From Dactylellina haptotyla (lineage: Eukaryota > Ascomycota > Orbiliomycetes > Orbiliales > Orbiliaceae), in assembly GCA_031310005.1 (NCBI GenBank), contig CM062387.1:1612001-1676000 (forward strand): DNA of 64,000 nucleotides, in the 5' to 3' direction. The position numbers and the translations under genes were made by a program. Below, piece after piece: positions 61,601 through 64,000 of the stretch. A model generated the notes under the pieces. It was not told the origin of the DNA. It searched no databases and saw only the letters and a program-made list of their open reading frames with translations. Position 1 is the stretch's first letter. Each line of letters begins with the position of its first letter.

Positions 61601-61869
61601 GTCTTATGATGGAGGGAACTAAGAAGAAGAGACTATAAAGATGGCGGTACATCTAGACACTTTGAGAGATCCACATCATCAGTATCATTCTCAGTGGAGT
61701 CTAATCTTCATATTGAAACACATTCATTTTCAGACGTATTCGAAGAGTCTTCTCACTCATTTTTGGACTCAACTTTATTTCATTCATTATATTATTCACA
61801 TAATCACTCTCGCTTATCTAAATATACCTACAAGTTCCATAAATAATACATTCATTAAGGAAAAGAGAA
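58659..61869. other. 3.2 kb intergenic before the tyrosinase gene
   Basis: No long frame. It holds a (GGCCA)n run near 59278-59295, a poly-A run near 59438 and a 69-codon Cys-rich frame at 61018-61227 treated separately. The last 150 bases before the start are pyrimidine-rich, the likely tyrosinase leader. Confidence 0.5.
61018..61227 (+). CDS. Candidate small Cys-rich peptide, 8 Cys in 69 residues (doubtful)
   Basis: Cys at about 15, 26, 32, 42, 51, 54, 62 and 64 of 69 residues, an even number and density typical of disulfide-bonded secreted peptides. There is no signal peptide, and an in-frame stop lies just upstream, so it would need an upstream exon. I match no known fold; the spacing does not fit the CS-alpha-beta pattern. 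It may be chance. Confidence 0.25.
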   Translation: MSRATVTTNPPSVSCLTQEPIKGALCASNGNCRSHHATQFSCVTSGKNPECYRCKKNFTNRCTCVNIGS

Positions 61870-63927
61870 ATGGCCGGCAAGCTATCTCTCAAATCTGTCC
61901 TAGTGGCAGCCTACACTTTCGGGCTTAGCCAAGTCGGGGCCTTCCCAGCAGCTGCTAGTGTCGAAGGGGTTTCAGAGCTTGGATCCCCATATTCGAATCT
62001 CCAGTCTCGCCAACAGTCTCCATTCATTGTTACCGGTGTTAGAGATGGTGTTACCCAGGGGCAAGTTCCAGTCCGCAAGGACATCAGGGAGATGATGAAA
62101 AACCGAACAGAATTTGAATTGTTCCTTCTTGCTCTCCAGCGATTCTATAGCCTGCCACAGAGCAGTGACCTCTCTTACTATGCGGTTTCCGGTGTCCACG
62201 GTAGACCATACAAAGCCTGGGCTGCTGTGCCTAACGGTCGAGGTGCTAACCCAAATACGGGATATTGCACTCACGGCGACCTCCTGTTCTTGCCATGGCA
62301 CCGACCTTATCTCGCCATCTATGAGCAGTTCATTTGGAACAACGCTCGAGAAGTCGTTAATCAATTCCCAGACTCGGACCCCAGAAAAGCAGCTTTTAGA
62401 ACCGCCCTTTCGGGGCTCCGTATTCCTTACTGGGATTGGGCAAGCGATTCCAGTGTCCCTGCTGAAGTCGGTTCAATGAAAACAATTGAAGTCGCAAACC
62501 CACAGGTTGCAGGTGCTAGACAGAGTATCGCCAATCCGTTGTATTCGTACAAGTTTACGGATTTGAGCGAGCTCCCGGGCGCACCATTCAACAGGATGCC
62601 GGAGACTTTCCGGTATGCACGAATTGTCAATGGCCGCTACGAGTCTCAACCAACAGTTCTCAATAATGCTATGACTGGAATTGGAGGCAGCTTGAGAAAC
62701 AGAGTTTATCAGATGCTCACAGCTCAGGCTTATAAGGACTTTAACCTCGCTGGCACCAAAGTTACAAACCATCCTGGCCAATTTGACGACTCCTTCGAAG
62801 GTATCCACGATACAATCCACGGCACTGTTGGCAGCGGTAATATCGCTGGCCACATGGGACAAGTTCCATACGCAGCATTTGATCCTGTAAGAAAATCTTC
62901 GGATTCCTGAAACCTGCCAAACATAAATTTCAATTGTGGCTAATGTATTATGTATTAGATTTTCTGGCTCCATCATACCAACGTCGATCGTCTGTTTGCT
63001 ATCTGGCAAGGAATCAATCCCAACTCCATGGCTTTCAATGGCTTCAGCCCATCCGGAACTTTCGCCTTAGCTCCACAGACCGCTGAGAACCTGGACACTC
63101 CGCTTCCTCCATTCCGTCAATCGAATACCGCCTACTTCACCAGCCGTAGCGCCGTTAGAACCAGCACCTTCGGCTACGCTTATCCAGAAACACTAGCTTC
63201 CGAAATGGGCAGTGCTTCGCCAGCGGATGTTATGGCCTCAGTTAACAGAATTTACGGTTTCCGTGCCCCAGCTGGTGTCCTCAGAGCAGCGGCCAACATC
63301 AATCGTCGCAAGCGATCCATTGATGAAAGGTCGACTGATGATAATAACAGCCAGGTTCAATCCAGCGGAAGACTCAATGATCCTCCAGCCGTTGGTGCCC
63401 TCGTGCCCGTTGAGCATAAAATTGTAGACATGGAAACTGAGAAGTACACCGAGTGGACTGCGAACATTCAAGTGAATAGCGGGGCTTTCAACGGTTCTTT
63501 CTCCATTCACTTCTTCCTAGGCGATTCTAATGTCACTGATCCCGCGCTTATGCCTACCGAGAAGAATTTTATTGGTACCCACAGTATCTTCGCCAACCCA
63601 GAAACCGCCAATAATATGCTAGTTGCGGGTGCTATTCCCTTGACTTCAGCGCTTCTCAACAAGGTTGTTGATAAACAGGTTGACAGTCTTCTTCCAGAAT
63701 CCGTGGTTCCATATCTATTGAAGAATCTCAGAGCCAAGGTTACGGTTGGCGCCCGAATTGTTGATCTTAGTAGTGTCAAGGATCTCGCTATCAAGATTTC
63801 GGCCGCGATTGTTACCTTACCCAAGACCATTCAAGACGCTCCACAGTGGGGCAACTTTGAGACCAAGGTCAACTTTATTGATGTTCCTGCTGGGAAGTTC
63901 TCCCCAGTTCCTGCTGAGAAACATTAG
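61870..63927 (+). CDS. Secreted tyrosinase (type 3 copper phenol oxidase)
   Basis: Exons 61870-62886 and 62959-63927 (72-nt intron) give 661 residues, full length for long fungal tyrosinases. A hydrophobic signal-like start ends near VGAFPAAAS (about 29). CuA ligands are His110 (SGVHG), His135 and His144 (CTHGDLLFLPWHR). Cys133 supplies the Cys-x-His for the thioether. CuB ligands are His313 and His317 (GIHDTIHG) with FWLHHTNVDR crossing the splice (His344/345). The YAY motif near 412-414 ends the core. A Kex2-type RRKR (about 455-458) precedes a 200-residue C-terminal domain, whose removal activates many tyrosinases. It oxidises phenols to quinones for melanin, cell-wall or defence chemistry. 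The call is secure. Confidence 0.95.
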
Positions 63928-64000
63928 GTCATGAATTGATCATCTCCAGTCCGTGACAAGGCCTGAAAGCCAAACAAAAAAAAATTAAAAAATCGCATCC
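63928..64000. other. 3' flank of the tyrosinase gene
   Basis: The remaining 73 bases follow the stop codon and include a poly-A-like run; the likely 3' UTR. Confidence 0.6.

Overview
The window is nuclear DNA of a filamentous ascomycete (Pezizomycotina). The evidence is 60-90 nt GT-AG introns, many with a CTAAC-type branch site, a complete Fus3/Kss1 (Pmk1)-type MAP kinase, a Sec24 gene, a fungal NLR-like PNP-NACHT-ankyrin gene, a Zn2Cys6 regulator and a tyrosinase. Expanded secreted subtilases with a tyrosinase would suit a nematode-trapping (Orbilia-like) or similar predatory or saprobic species, but that placement is a guess. No retroelement, virus-like element or CRISPR array was seen.

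Layout. 0-1.3 kb: a C2H2 regulator (minus strand, cut by the window edge) with about 5 kb of non-coding DNA upstream. 6.4-7.6 kb: three odd tRNA-like genes in repeated units. 8.5-14.6 kb: a two-exon, about 1990-residue PNP-NACHT-ankyrin protein of the cytosolic self/non-self recognition class. 14.9-20 kb: a DUF2231-like membrane protein, a small conserved membrane protein and the MAP kinase. 22-37 kb: an accessory block with three tandem, signal-peptide-bearing S8 subtilase paralogs that share four-exon structure, a dibasic site and an unrecognised C-terminal Thr/Val-rich motif. Two diverged members of a second family lie on either side, in opposite orientation and pointing inward. This is the best candidate for an undescribed system. 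37.7-42.3 kb: housekeeping genes, Sec24 (COPII) and Nep1/Emg1 (18S rRNA methyltransferase). 43-43.9 kb: a Cys-rich secreted protein.

44-55.5 kb looks like a catabolic cluster: a DUF1446/AtuA-like protein, a class II aldolase/adducin-like enzyme, a metal-dependent cyclase/formamidase, a Zn2Cys6 activator and a Dal5-type anion transporter. The transporter could import a carboxylate, the three enzymes process it and the zinc-cluster protein switch the set on; the substrate is not deducible here. 57.4-58.8 kb holds a disordered nuclear-type protein of unknown role, and 61.9-63.9 kb a secreted tyrosinase with a Kex2-type cleavage site between the catalytic core and the C-terminal domain.

Most multi-exon models were built by joining open frames at GT-AG sites and checking phase and family continuity by eye; none was tested with transcripts.
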